Shown in pieces: positions 8,147 through 16,101 of a DNA stretch of 40,829 nt. The notes under the pieces are model-generated. The model worked only from the letters and a program-made list of their open reading frames with translations, had not been told where the DNA came from and did not search any database. Source of the stretch: JALYJG01 sp033763555 (lineage in GTDB: Bacteria > Pseudomonadota > Alphaproteobacteria > UBA9219). Numbering within the stretch: the stretch's first letter is position 1; every line of letters begins with the position of its first letter. The stretch is taken from NCBI GenBank assembly GCA_033763555.1, contig JANRKK010000003.1, positions 1-40,829 of the forward strand, read 5' to 3'. The translations under genes and the position numbers were made by a program.

Positions 8147-8677
8147 TTAGGCGGCGTTAAATTGCCCTAGAAAGGCAGTAGCAGCCTGTCTTAAAGAAAC
8201 TGCTGATGGGCGTTCAGCCATAGTTTCTATACCCAACCCCCAAAGCATCCGCACTGCCCTGTCATAGAGTATAGAATCGTGCGGTGCACCAAATCTAATG
8301 TCACTGAGTGTCTTCTGCATCTCATGTGTCTCTGGCAGCTCTGCCACATGGTCAACAACAAAATTACCAACTCGCTCCCTAAGATCGAATGGAAAACGAT
8401 TCTCGCGGGAATTATAAAGCACCAAAGCTACATCGATAGCGTCCAAAACATTCTCACGCCGTTCAGCCAGTTTTTTAGCCATAACGAATAAAGACTCAGC
8501 AAGACAATCAGCATAATAAAAAGGCTTCGTAACTTCTTTTGCAGATTCTGCTAAAGCCGCAAAACCTGACTGATCGCCAGAAGCAATGGCCTCCATTGCT
8601 TTTGAAGCGCGGGTAAGGGCGGCTTCATCACGAATGGCGACATCAACCATTTCTTGTTCTGGTATAAGGCGCAACAT
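8147..8677 (-). CDS. hypothetical helical protein, 176 residues
   Basis: Unrecognised soluble protein. The ATG at 8677 has a strong GGGAGG eight bases upstream, so I use it instead of several upstream in-frame codons that would extend into the carA promoter region. The sequence (MLRLIPEQEMVDVAIRDEA...) is acidic at the start and looks mostly alpha-helical, with no membrane segment or signal peptide. Its stop abuts the gpt start codon, making a two-gene operon. More AT-rich than carA. A purine-related role is only a guess from the neighbour. Confidence 0.6.
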   Translation of the reverse strand: MLRLIPEQEMVDVAIRDEAALTRASKAMEAIASGDQSGFAALAESAKEVTKPFYYADCLAESLFVMAKKLAERRENVLDAIDVALVLYNSRENRFPFDLRERVGNFVVDHVAELPETHEMQKTLSDIRFGAPHDSILYDRAVRMLWGLGIETMAERPSAVSLRQAATAFLGQFNAA

Positions 8678-8823
8678 TATCAATGCCTCCCATGCATGAA
8701 TTACAGCGTAAAATCTTAATATCTTGAATATGTTGTACAAACAATAGCCATTGCATAATCCCCAGAGAATCGGCATATTCCTTTTCCGTTTGAGCTGAAC
8801 GGACTCCAGACAAACCGAGGAAG

Positions 8824-10038
8824 ATGACGACCCCTTCGTTGAACCAACGAACGAGTATCCCTGCGCCCAAGCCAAGCGATGCGACGGCGGTTTTGGTTCT
8901 TTCCGATGGGTCGGTATTCTGGGGCAAGGGGCTGGGTGCATCCGGCTCCGCTGTCGGCGAAGTCTGCTTCAACACATCGATGACGGGCTATCAGGAAATC
9001 CTGACCGACCCCAGCTATGCCGGGCAAATCATCACCTTCACTTTCCCGCATATCGGCAATATCGGCGCGAATGCTGAAGATATTGAAACCATCACCCCCG
9101 CCGCGCGCGGTCTTGTCCTGCGCGCCTCGATCACCAACTCATCGAACTGGCGCGCGACAGAACATCTCGATACCTGGCTCAAGAAACATCATCTGATCGG
9201 AATTTCCGGTATCGATACGCGTGCACTGACCATTCGCATCCGCGATCAGGGCGCACCGAACGGTGTCATCGCACATGAACCGCATGGTAAATTTGATATG
9301 GACGCCCTGCATGCGCGGGCGAAAGCCTGGCCAGGTCTGGAAAATATGGATTTGGCCAAGGATGTCACCTGCCCGCAAAGCTATGAATGGAACAATGGTT
9401 TGTGGCGGACGGAATCGGCAAAACCGGCCTTTCATGTCGTCGCGATCGATTACGGCGCGAAGCAAAATATTCTGCGCTGCCTCGTTAACGCCGGGTGTCG
9501 CGTAACTGTCGTTCCCGCCACAACGAGCGCAGAAGATATTTTCAAATTGAATCCCGACGGCGTGTTCCTGTCGAACGGCCCGGGCGATCCGGCGGCTACG
9601 GGCGTTTACGCCGTACCCGTCATCAAGGCCGTGCTGGAACGCGGCATTCCGCTTTTCGGCATATGCCTTGGCCATCAGATGCTGGCGCTCGCGCTCGGCG
9701 GACGCACAACCAAGATGCCGCGCGGACATCGCGGCGCAAACCACCCTGTGAAAGACCTACAAACAGGCAAAGTCGAGATCACCAGCCAGAACCACGGCTT
9801 TATGGTTCTGCCGGAAACTCTGCCCGCTTCGGCGGAGGTCACGCATGTCAGCCTGTTCGACGGCTCGAATGAAGGGCTGCGCCTGAAGGACAAACCTGCT
9901 TTCTCGGTGCAATACCATCCCGAAGCCTCACCGGGGCCGCATGACAGCCATTATCTGTTCAAGCGCTTCATGGACATGATGGCAACGCATTCGGGATTCG
10001 AGATTCAGGATTCGGGCAAAAAAAGGGGGTTTGCATGA
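8824..10038 (+). CDS. carA: carbamoyl-phosphate synthase small subunit (glutamine amidotransferase)
   Basis: Hydrolyses glutamine and passes ammonia to CarB for carbamoyl phosphate, used in arginine and pyrimidine synthesis. The protein has 404 residues. The N-terminal CPSase small-chain domain (SMTGYQEILTDPSYAGQII) is followed by a class I amidotransferase domain with the catalytic triad Cys281 in GICLGHQ and His365/Glu367 in YHPEA. The start ATG 8824 has GAGG just upstream. The protein should normally end soon after FKRFMDMM; here it runs on for about 17 residues (THSGFEIQDSG...), encoded by a 7-base repeat array and the start of the inserted cassette. Its stop overlaps the S23 start codon (ATGA). 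Confidence 0.97.
   Translation: MTTPSLNQRTSIPAPKPSDATAVLVLSDGSVFWGKGLGASGSAVGEVCFNTSMTGYQEILTDPSYAGQIITFTFPHIGNIGANAEDIETITPAARGLVLRASITNSSNWRATEHLDTWLKKHHLIGISGIDTRALTIRIRDQGAPNGVIAHEPHGKFDMDALHARAKAWPGLENMDLAKDVTCPQSYEWNNGLWRTESAKPAFHVVAIDYGAKQNILRCLVNAGCRVTVVPATTSAEDIFKLNPDGVFLSNGPGDPAATGVYAVPVIKAVLERGIPLFGICLGHQMLALALGGRTTKMPRGHRGANHPVKDLQTGKVEITSQNHGFMVLPETLPASAEVTHVSLFDGSNEGLRLKDKPAFSVQYHPEASPGPHDSHYLFKRFMDMMATHSGFEIQDSGKKRGFA
9989..10016 (+). repeat. Left array: four 7-base units of ATTCGGG type
   Basis: Four contiguous heptamers at 9989-9995, 9996-10002, 10003-10009 and 10010-10016. Units 1 and 4 read ATTCGGG; unit 2 is ATTCGAG and unit 3 is ATTCAGG. The array lies in the last codons of carA and is the inverted counterpart of the array at 10423-10450. 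Seven is not a multiple of three, so each unit is read in a different codon phase. Confidence 0.9.
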
Positions 10039-10472
10039 CAAATTCAAAGCCACCCGTTCAAAGCTACAAAGACCTCGAAGTCTGGCAAAAATCCATGGAT
10101 ATGGTCACGGCGGTTTATCAAGTGACAAAAGAATTTCCAAAAGATGAACTTTATACCCTTACAAACCAAATTCGACGTTCGGCTATTTCAGTTCCTTCAA
10201 ATATTGCCGAAGGTCGCGGCAAGCGCAGTACGGGTGACTACATACGTTTCCTTAATATTGCTTATGGATCAATTTCAGAGCTCGAAACCCAACTCATTAT
10301 CAGCAAAAATCTTGGTTATGTCTCTTCTGGGAAACTGGATTCTCTATTCACGGATATCAATCGCATAGGCAGAATGCTGAATGGTTTGATTTCTAGTCTT
10401 GAAGGAAAACAAACAACTTCCCGCCGAATCCCGAATCCCGAATCCCGAATCCCGGTCAACGACGATGCCTAA
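10035..10472 (+). CDS. four-helix-bundle protein of the S23 / 23S rRNA intervening-sequence family
   Basis: A 145-residue protein with the S23 hallmarks: KDLEVWQKSMDMV near the N-terminus, LTNQIRRSAISVPSNIAEG in the middle (residues about 42-60), then YIRFLNIAYGSISELETQL. The family forms pentameric four-helix bundles; it was first found in intervening sequences of 23S rRNA genes and is structurally related to the Avd protein of diversity-generating retroelements. Its own function is unknown. Start ATG 10035 has GGGGG five bases upstream and overlaps the carA stop by four bases. The end overlaps carB by eight bases. The last dozen residues (RRIPNPESRIPVNDDA) are encoded by the right heptamer array and are probably not part of the fold. 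An S23 gene inside carAB is unusual. Confidence 0.92.
   Translation: MTNSKPPVQSYKDLEVWQKSMDMVTAVYQVTKEFPKDELYTLTNQIRRSAISVPSNIAEGRGKRSTGDYIRFLNIAYGSISELETQLIISKNLGYVSSGKLDSLFTDINRIGRMLNGLISSLEGKQTTSRRIPNPESRIPVNDDA
10423..10450 (-). repeat. Right array: four inverted 7-base units
   Basis: On the plus strand the units read GCCGAAT (10423-10429) then CCCGAAT three times (10430-10450), the reverse complement of ATTCGGG. Paired with the left array it would give a 28-bp stem with only three mismatches. The array lies within the last codons of the S23 gene and ends 14 bases before the carB ATG. Confidence 0.9.
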
Positions 10473-13400
10473 AAGGACTGATCTCACCTCCATCTGCATT
10501 ATCGGCGCAGGGCCGATCATCATCGGTCAGGCCTGCGAGTTCGATTATTCCGGCGTGCAGGCCTGCAAGGCGCTGCGGCAGGAAGGCTATCGCATTGTCC
10601 TGATCAATTCCAACCCGGCGACGATCATGACCGATCCGGAAATTGCGGATGCGACATATATTGAACCGATTACGCCCGCGATGGTCACGCGCATTCTGGA
10701 AAAGGAAAAACCGGATGCTGTCCTGCCGACCATGGGCGGACAGACCGCGCTCAACACTGCCATGGCACTTGCAAAAGACGGCACGCTGGAGCGCCTTGGC
10801 ATTGAACTCATCGGTGCCAATCGCGCTGCGATTGAAAAAGCCGAAGACCGCTTCCTGTTCCGCGAGGCCATGGACAAAATTGGCCTCTCATCGCCAAAAA
10901 GCCGTGTCGTCAAAACCATGCAAGAGGCACAGGATGCTCTGCCCCATATCGGCTTACCCTCAATTATCCGGCCTAGTTTCACGCTTGGTGGCACGGGTGG
11001 CGGCATCGCCTATAACCGCGCCGAATATGCCGACATCGTCGCCAGCGGCCTTGCGGCCAGCCCGGTGCATGAAGTGCTGGTTGAGGAATCCGTTCTCGGC
11101 TGGAAAGAATATGAGATGGAAGTTGTCCGGGACCGCAAGGACAACTGCATCATTATCTGCTCGATCGAAAATGTTGATCCGATGGGCGTTCACACGGGTG
11201 ACAGCATTACCGTCGCCCCTGCCCTGACGCTGACAGACAAAGAATATCAGATCATGCGTGATGCCTCGATCGCCGTGTTGCGTGAAATCGGCGTGGATAC
11301 CGGGGGCTCGAACGTGCAGTTCGCCATCAATCCACAGGATGGCCGTATGGTGGTGATTGAGATGAACCCACGCGTCAGCCGTTCTTCGGCACTGGCAAGT
11401 AAAGCAACAGGCTTCCCCATCGCCAAAATCGCTGCCAAGCTGGCCATCGGCTACACGCTTGATGAATTGAAGAACGATATTACCGGCGACACGCCCGCTT
11501 CGTTCGAGCCGACGATTGATTATATCGTTACGAAAATTCCCCGCTTTGCGTTTGAGAAATTCCCCGGCACCGAACCGACGCTGACGACAGCAATGAAATC
11601 TGTCGGCGAAGTCATGGCCATTGGCCGTACATGGCAGGAGTCGGTGCAGAAAGCACTGCGCGGACTTGAAACCGGGCTGAATGGCTTCAGCGAAACGCGT
11701 ATGAAAGACAGTGATCAAAACGCCATTGCAGCGGCGCTGGCGCGTCCCACGCCGGATCGCATCCTCGTTATCGCCGAAGCCTTCCGGAGCGGCATGACCA
11801 CCGAGCAAATTCACGCCATCTGTAAATACGACCCCTGGTTCCTGGAGCAGATTGCCGAAATCATTGAGGTCGAAAAATCCATTCAGGCAAAGGGCTTGCC
11901 GAAGGATGCTCATGGCTGGCAGCAACTGAAGCAGATGGGTTTCAGCGATGCGCGCCTCGCCCAACTGGCCGACAAGAAAGAAACCGACATCGCTGCCGCG
12001 CGGCGCAAACTCCATATCACGCCCGTCTTTAAACGTATCGACACCTGCGCCGCTGAATTCGCTTCACACACCCCCTACCTCTACTCAACCTATGAAGGCA
12101 ACGGATTGGCCCCCGCGCAATGCGAAGCCGAGCCCAGCAACAAAAAGAAAATTATGATCCTCGGCGGCGGGCCGAACCGCATCGGCCAGGGCATCGAGTT
12201 TGATTATTGCTGCGTCCATGCCGTGATGGCGCTGCGCGAAGCGGGTTTTGAGACCATCATGGTCAACTGTAATCCGGAAACCGTTTCGACTGATTATGAT
12301 ACATCCGACCGCCTCTATTTTGAGCCGTTGACCGCCGAAGATGTCATCGAGATCGTCCGCAAGGAACAAAGCAACGGTACGCTGCTCGGCGTCATCGTGC
12401 AGTTTGGCGGACAAACGCCGTTGAAACTCGCCGAAGCGTTGCAGGAAGCCAAAATCCCCATCCTCGGTACATCGCCAGATGCTATCGATCTTGCTGAAGA
12501 TCGTGAACGTTTCCAACAGCTTCTAAAAAAACTCAATCTACGTCAGCCGCCGAACGGCCTGGCCCGCAGCATCGAGGAAGCCGAGAAGGTAGCGACAAGC
12601 ATCGGCTACCCGGTTGTTGTGCGCCCCTCTTACGTTCTTGGCGGAAGGGCAATGGAAATTGTTTATGATGTCGAAGCGTTGCGCCGCTACACGGAAAAAG
12701 CCGTCGTCGTCTCTGGCAAAAATCCGGTACTGATCGATCATTATTTGCAGGATGCCACGGAAGTCGATGTGGACGTCGTCGCCGATGCCAATGATACGTT
12801 TGTTGCTGGCATTATGGAACATATCGAGGAAGCAGGGGTGCATTCCGGTGACAGTTCCTGCTCCCTGCCCCCACACTCGCTTTCAGCTCCCGTTATTCGT
12901 GAAATCGAGCGTCAGGCCAGTGTGCTGGCCAAAGCCATCGGCGTTGTCGGACTGATGAATGTCCAGTTCGCCGTGAAGAATGATGAGGTTTATATCCTCG
13001 AGGTCAATCCGCGCGCCAGCCGTACCGTGCCATTCGTTGCCAAGGCTATCGGCACGCCAATTGCCAAAATCGCCGCGCGTCTGATGGCCGGGGAAAAACT
13101 GGCTTCGATGAATCTCAATCGCGCATCGCCACTACATCTCTCCGTCAAAACGCCTGTCTTCCCCTTCGCACGTTTCCCGGGCGTCGATGTCGTGCTGGGG
13201 CCGGAAATGAAATCAACGGGCGAGGTCATGGGCATGGACCGCAGCTTCGCCCGCGCCTTCGCCAAGGCGCAGATGGGCGCGGGTATCCACCTGCCGACCA
13301 AAGGCACCTGCTTTATCTCCGTCAAAAATCATGACAAGGCCGCCATCCTGCCGATCGCACGGCAACTGACCTATCTGGGATTTGATTTGGTCGCTACATC

Positions 13401-13704
13401 CGGCACAGCGGCGACACTGGCCGAAGCGGGTATTCCTGTCCGCCGTATCAATAAAGTTTACGAAGGCCAGCCGCATATCGTCGATGCGATGATCAACCGC
13501 GAAGTGCATATGATGGTTAATACCACCGCCGAAGGCGCCCAGACTCTCGCTGACAGTTTTAGCCTGCGGCGCACCGCGCTGATGCAGGGCATACCCCATT
13601 ACACGACCATTCCGGGGGCCAAGGCCGCTATCGAGGCCATCTCCGCACTGCAAACCGGAAGTCTTGAAGTTACGCCCCTGCAGGCGTATCTTAAAGCCTC
13701 CTGA
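10465..13704 (+). CDS. carB: carbamoyl-phosphate synthase large subunit
   Basis: Makes carbamoyl phosphate from bicarbonate, ammonia and two ATP together with CarA. The protein has 1079 residues: N-terminal carboxyphosphate half (to about 400), oligomerisation region, C-terminal carbamate-kinase half (about 550-935) and an MGS-like allosteric domain at the end. Duplicate ATP-grasp features are clear, for example MNPRVSRSSALASKATGFP and VNPRASRTVPFVAKAIGTP. I use ATG 10465 (MPKRTDLTSICIIGAG), matching the family N-terminus; an in-frame codon further upstream would only add repeat-encoded residues. No Shine-Dalgarno precedes this ATG, and the S23 stop lies five bases inside the gene, so carB translation is probably coupled to S23 termination. 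Confidence 0.97.
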   Translation: MPKRTDLTSICIIGAGPIIIGQACEFDYSGVQACKALRQEGYRIVLINSNPATIMTDPEIADATYIEPITPAMVTRILEKEKPDAVLPTMGGQTALNTAMALAKDGTLERLGIELIGANRAAIEKAEDRFLFREAMDKIGLSSPKSRVVKTMQEAQDALPHIGLPSIIRPSFTLGGTGGGIAYNRAEYADIVASGLAASPVHEVLVEESVLGWKEYEMEVVRDRKDNCIIICSIENVDPMGVHTGDSITVAPALTLTDKEYQIMRDASIAVLREIGVDTGGSNVQFAINPQDGRMVVIEMNPRVSRSSALASKATGFPIAKIAAKLAIGYTLDELKNDITGDTPASFEPTIDYIVTKIPRFAFEKFPGTEPTLTTAMKSVGEVMAIGRTWQESVQKALRGLETGLNGFSETRMKDSDQNAIAAALARPTPDRILVIAEAFRSGMTTEQIHAICKYDPWFLEQIAEIIEVEKSIQAKGLPKDAHGWQQLKQMGFSDARLAQLADKKETDIAAARRKLHITPVFKRIDTCAAEFASHTPYLYSTYEGNGLAPAQCEAEPSNKKKIMILGGGPNRIGQGIEFDYCCVHAVMALREAGFETIMVNCNPETVSTDYDTSDRLYFEPLTAEDVIEIVRKEQSNGTLLGVIVQFGGQTPLKLAEALQEAKIPILGTSPDAIDLAEDRERFQQLLKKLNLRQPPNGLARSIEEAEKVATSIGYPVVVRPSYVLGGRAMEIVYDVEALRRYTEKAVVVSGKNPVLIDHYLQDATEVDVDVVADANDTFVAGIMEHIEEAGVHSGDSSCSLPPHSLSAPVIREIERQASVLAKAIGVVGLMNVQFAVKNDEVYILEVNPRASRTVPFVAKAIGTPIAKIAARLMAGEKLASMNLNRASPLHLSVKTPVFPFARFPGVDVVLGPEMKSTGEVMGMDRSFARAFAKAQMGAGIHLPTKGTCFISVKNHDKAAILPIARQLTYLGFDLVATSGTAATLAEAGIPVRRINKVYEGQPHIVDAMINREVHMMVNTTAEGAQTLADSFSLRRTALMQGIPHYTTIPGAKAAIEAISALQTGSLEVTPLQAYLKAS

Positions 13705-13774
13705 ACAATCAGGCATCACTTCGGCATAGCTCTATGCTGAGGAGGTGTTTTGCTTTTTAAAATCGGAAACCGCT

Positions 13775-14251
13775 ATGACCGATAAAGTCCCTATGACCAA
13801 GCTAGGCTATGAACGGCTTGAGGAAGAATTGAAACGCCTGAAAGGCGAAGAACGACCCGCCATCATCAAGGCGATTGCCTCAGCACGCGAGCATGGCGAT
13901 TTGTCAGAAAACGCCGAATATCATGCCGCCCGCGAACGCCAAAGCTTCATTGAAGGCCGCATCCAGGAGCTGGAAGGCAAGATCAGCCGCGCCGAGATTA
14001 TCGATGTCTCAAAGCTGGATGGCAAAATCATCAAATTCGGCGCGACAGTGACGCTGGTGGATGAAGACACTGACGACAAGGTAAATTACCAGATCGTTGG
14101 TGAGGATGAAGCCGACATCAAGGCTGGCCTGCTCTCTATCACCTCACCGTTGGCACGCGCCCTGATTGGCAAATCCATCAAGGACGCGGTCGAAGTGAGC
14201 ACGCCGAAAGGATCCAAATCCTATGAAGTCGTCAAAGTAGCTTACAGGTAG
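13775..14251 (+). CDS. greA: transcription elongation factor GreA
   Basis: Rescues backtracked RNA polymerase by stimulating cleavage of the nascent transcript. The protein has 158 residues, the standard length. The N-terminal coiled coil carries EHGDLSENAEYHAARERQ, with the acidic tip residues D and E that reach the polymerase active site, and the C-terminal FKBP-like domain ends SYEVVKVAY. The ATG at 13775 gives the family N-terminus MTDKVPMT; a GTG at 13745 would add ten unlikely residues. It is 70 bases after carB and 3 bases before efp. Confidence 0.96.
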   Translation: MTDKVPMTKLGYERLEEELKRLKGEERPAIIKAIASAREHGDLSENAEYHAARERQSFIEGRIQELEGKISRAEIIDVSKLDGKIIKFGATVTLVDEDTDDKVNYQIVGEDEADIKAGLLSITSPLARALIGKSIKDAVEVSTPKGSKSYEVVKVAYR

Positions 14252-14254
14252 ATC

Positions 14255-14821
14255 ATGCAAATCAACGCTAACGAACTCCGCAAAGGCAATGTCGTCGATT
14301 ACAACGGCAAGCTTTGGTCGGTCATGAAAAGCGAAATTATGATCCCTGGCAAAGGCGCGGCCGTGGTGCAGGTGGAAATGCGCGATGTGCGCACAGGCAT
14401 CAAAACCAATGTCCGCTTCCGCACACAAGAAACGGTTGAGCGCGTACAGTTGCAAGACCATGAAATGCAGTTTCTGTATTCCTCCGATGACGAATACACC
14501 TTCATGGATCAGACCAGCTTTGAACAGCTGGCGATCTCGAAAGACATTATCGGCGATCCGGTCGTCTTCCTGCAGGAAAGCATGATTTGCAATGTGCAGA
14601 CCTATGAAGGTTCCGCCCTTTCGGTTCAGCTGCCCGCAACTGTCGTCCTCGAAATCACCGAAGCCGACCCAGTGGTTAAAGGCCAGACAGCTTCCTCATC
14701 CTACAAGCCCGCCAAATTATCGAATGGCGTCCGCGTCATGGTTCCTCCCTTTATCGAGGCCGGAACACGCATCGTCGTTAACACCAGCGATTCCACTTAC
14801 ATCGAACGCGCCAAAGACTAG
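14255..14821 (+). CDS. efp: elongation factor P
   Basis: Relieves ribosome stalling at proline runs. The protein has 188 residues with the three OB-like domains of EF-P. The exposed loop IPGKGAAVVQV places a lysine at position 33, equivalent to the residue modified by beta-lysylation in E. coli; the modifying enzymes (EpmA/EpmB) are not in the window. It follows greA by three bases and is followed by the inositol monophosphatase gene after six bases, so all three are likely co-transcribed. Confidence 0.97.
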   Translation: MQINANELRKGNVVDYNGKLWSVMKSEIMIPGKGAAVVQVEMRDVRTGIKTNVRFRTQETVERVQLQDHEMQFLYSSDDEYTFMDQTSFEQLAISKDIIGDPVVFLQESMICNVQTYEGSALSVQLPATVVLEITEADPVVKGQTASSSYKPAKLSNGVRVMVPPFIEAGTRIVVNTSDSTYIERAKD

Positions 14822-14827
14822 CGTATC

Positions 14828-15625
14828 ATGGCCGCCCGTTCCGCCCTTATGAATGTCATGATCAAGGCTGCCGAGAAAGCAGCCAAGGGATTGAAGCGCG
14901 ATTTCGGCGAAGTCGAGCATCTGCAAATCTCGCGCAAGGGCCCGGCGGATTTCGTTAGCGCCGCCGACATTAAAGCCCAGCAGGTTCTGCGCGAGGAGCT
15001 TGGCCAGGCACGGCCGGATTTTGGCTTCCTCATGGAAGAAAGCGATGGCGCAACCGACACATCCGGCAAGAAAGAGCGCTGGATTGTCGATCCACTCGAC
15101 GGCACAACAAACTTCCTGCACGGCGTGCCGCATTGGGCGATTTCCATCGGCGCGGAACGCGACGGCGAAATGATTGCCGGACTTGTTTACGACCCCATCA
15201 AGGATGAATCCTTCTGGGCCGAAAAGGGCCTCGGCGCATGGATGAACAACAAGCGCATGCGCGTTTCGGCGCGCGGCGATCTGGCGGAATCCCTCATCGC
15301 TACTGGCATACCCTTCAAGGGTGCGATGAAAGAAAAACCGAAATTCATGGAATGCCTGAATGCCGTGATGCCACAAGTCGCGGGCATCCGCCGTTTTGGC
15401 GCGGCCGCGCTCGATCTCGCTTATGTCGCCGCGGGCCGCTACGAAGCCTATTGGGAAAACGGTATCAGCATATGGGATATCGCCGCAGGTCTGTTGCTGG
15501 TCAAGGAAGCCGGAGGCTTTGTTGTTGCCTTCGATCCCAAAGCCAAGCCTCTGACGGCCCCGGACATCATTGCAACCAACGCCGCAATTCACGACCCCCT
15601 GGTTCGCCTGCTGCGTGATGCCTAA
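14828..15625 (+). CDS. suhB: inositol monophosphatase family protein
   Basis: Mg-dependent phosphatase fold of the IMPase/SuhB family, 265 residues. Metal-binding signatures are present: MEES (Glu70/Glu71), DPLDGTTNF starting at Asp88, and GISIWDIAAG with Asp217. In E. coli the homologue SuhB also takes part in rRNA antitermination with Nus factors; whether this one does is unknown. It is the last gene of the carA-to-suhB run, followed by a hairpin terminator. Other IMPase-family activities (for example histidinol-phosphatase-like) cannot be excluded from sequence alone. Confidence 0.9.
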   Translation: MAARSALMNVMIKAAEKAAKGLKRDFGEVEHLQISRKGPADFVSAADIKAQQVLREELGQARPDFGFLMEESDGATDTSGKKERWIVDPLDGTTNFLHGVPHWAISIGAERDGEMIAGLVYDPIKDESFWAEKGLGAWMNNKRMRVSARGDLAESLIATGIPFKGAMKEKPKFMECLNAVMPQVAGIRRFGAAALDLAYVAAGRYEAYWENGISIWDIAAGLLLVKEAGGFVVAFDPKAKPLTAPDIIATNAAIHDPLVRLLRDA

Positions 15626-15637
15626 TCACAGCCGTTG

Positions 15638-15661
15638 AATTCCCGGTTGCGCGGGAATTTT
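15638..15661 (+). terminator. Intrinsic terminator after suhB
   Basis: AATTCCCG (15638-15645) and CGGGAATT (15652-15659) form an 8-bp stem with a 6-base loop, followed by TTCTC. It lies 13 bases past the suhB stop codon. The short T-tract makes it moderate. Confidence 0.55.
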
Positions 15662-15674
15662 CTCAGGCTATAGT
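15647..15674 (+). promoter_or_regulatory. Possible promoter of yajC-secD
   Basis: TTGCGC (15647-15652) and TATAGT (15669-15674) are 16 bases apart. The -35 box lies within the loop and right arm of the suhB terminator, a compact arrangement. It would start transcription about 25 bases upstream of yajC. Confidence 0.4.
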
Positions 15675-15706
15675 CGGTTTCTTCCCTTTGCCCTCAAGAG
15701 GATAGC

Positions 15707-16099
15707 ATGCTGGATATAACCCGGTTTTTTATCGCCCAGGCTTGGGCCCAGGCCGAAACGGCGCCCGTGACACCACCCGGCGGCTCCGGCACATCCATTT
15801 TCATGAATTTCATTCCGCTTCTTCTGATTTTTGCGGTTTTCTATGTGCTGCTTATCCGCCCTCAGCAGAAAAAGATAGAACAGCATAATGTTATGCTCAA
15901 AACACTGCGCCGTGGCGATCGCGTGATCACAGGCGGTGGAATTGTCGGTACAGTCAACAAACTGGAAGGCGATGATTATCTGATCGTCGAAATTGCCGAT
16001 AATATCCGCGTCAAGGTTCTGCGCTCGACCATCACCAGCCTGTCGGCCAAGACCGAACCTGCAGCCGTCAACGACGACGCAGCGGATAAGAAAAACTAA
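15707..16099 (+). CDS. yajC: preprotein translocase subunit YajC
   Basis: Small Sec-accessory membrane protein that associates with SecDF. The protein has 130 residues: a short N-terminal region with a signal-like hydrophobic stretch, one strong membrane segment around residues 31-51 (MNFIPLLLIFAVFYVLLI), then the family motif RPQQKKIEQHNVMLKTLRRGDRVITGGG. AGAGGA precedes the ATG at a workable distance. secD begins two bases after the stop. Confidence 0.95.
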   Translation: MLDITRFFIAQAWAQAETAPVTPPGGSGTSIFMNFIPLLLIFAVFYVLLIRPQQKKIEQHNVMLKTLRRGDRVITGGGIVGTVNKLEGDDYLIVEIADNIRVKVLRSTITSLSAKTEPAAVNDDAADKKN

Positions 16100-16101
16100 C
16101 C

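Larger units (their letters stand above)
9989..10450. mobile_element. Putative S23 cassette with inverted heptamer arrays
   Basis: The two inverted 28-base arrays bound 462 bases that hold nearly the whole S23 gene, precisely at the carA-carB junction. The unit order and sizes match (four against four). No transposase, reverse transcriptase or target-site duplication is visible, so mobility is inferred only from the position, the flanking arrays and the more AT-rich base composition of the interior. An alternative is that the repeats are later expansions around a resident gene. Confidence 0.45.

Noticed and set aside
9989..10450. Heptamer arrays as a CRISPR array
   Set aside because: Units are 7 bases, contiguous with no spacers, and the two arrays are inverted around a protein gene; no cas genes are present.
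9989..10472. A diversity-generating retroelement, because S23 resembles Avd
   Set aside because: No reverse transcriptase gene and no template/variable repeat pair are visible in the window.
10960..12015. Minus-strand reading frame of 351 codons inside carB
   Set aside because: Fully antisense to conserved CarB domains, with no ribosome-binding site or family features.
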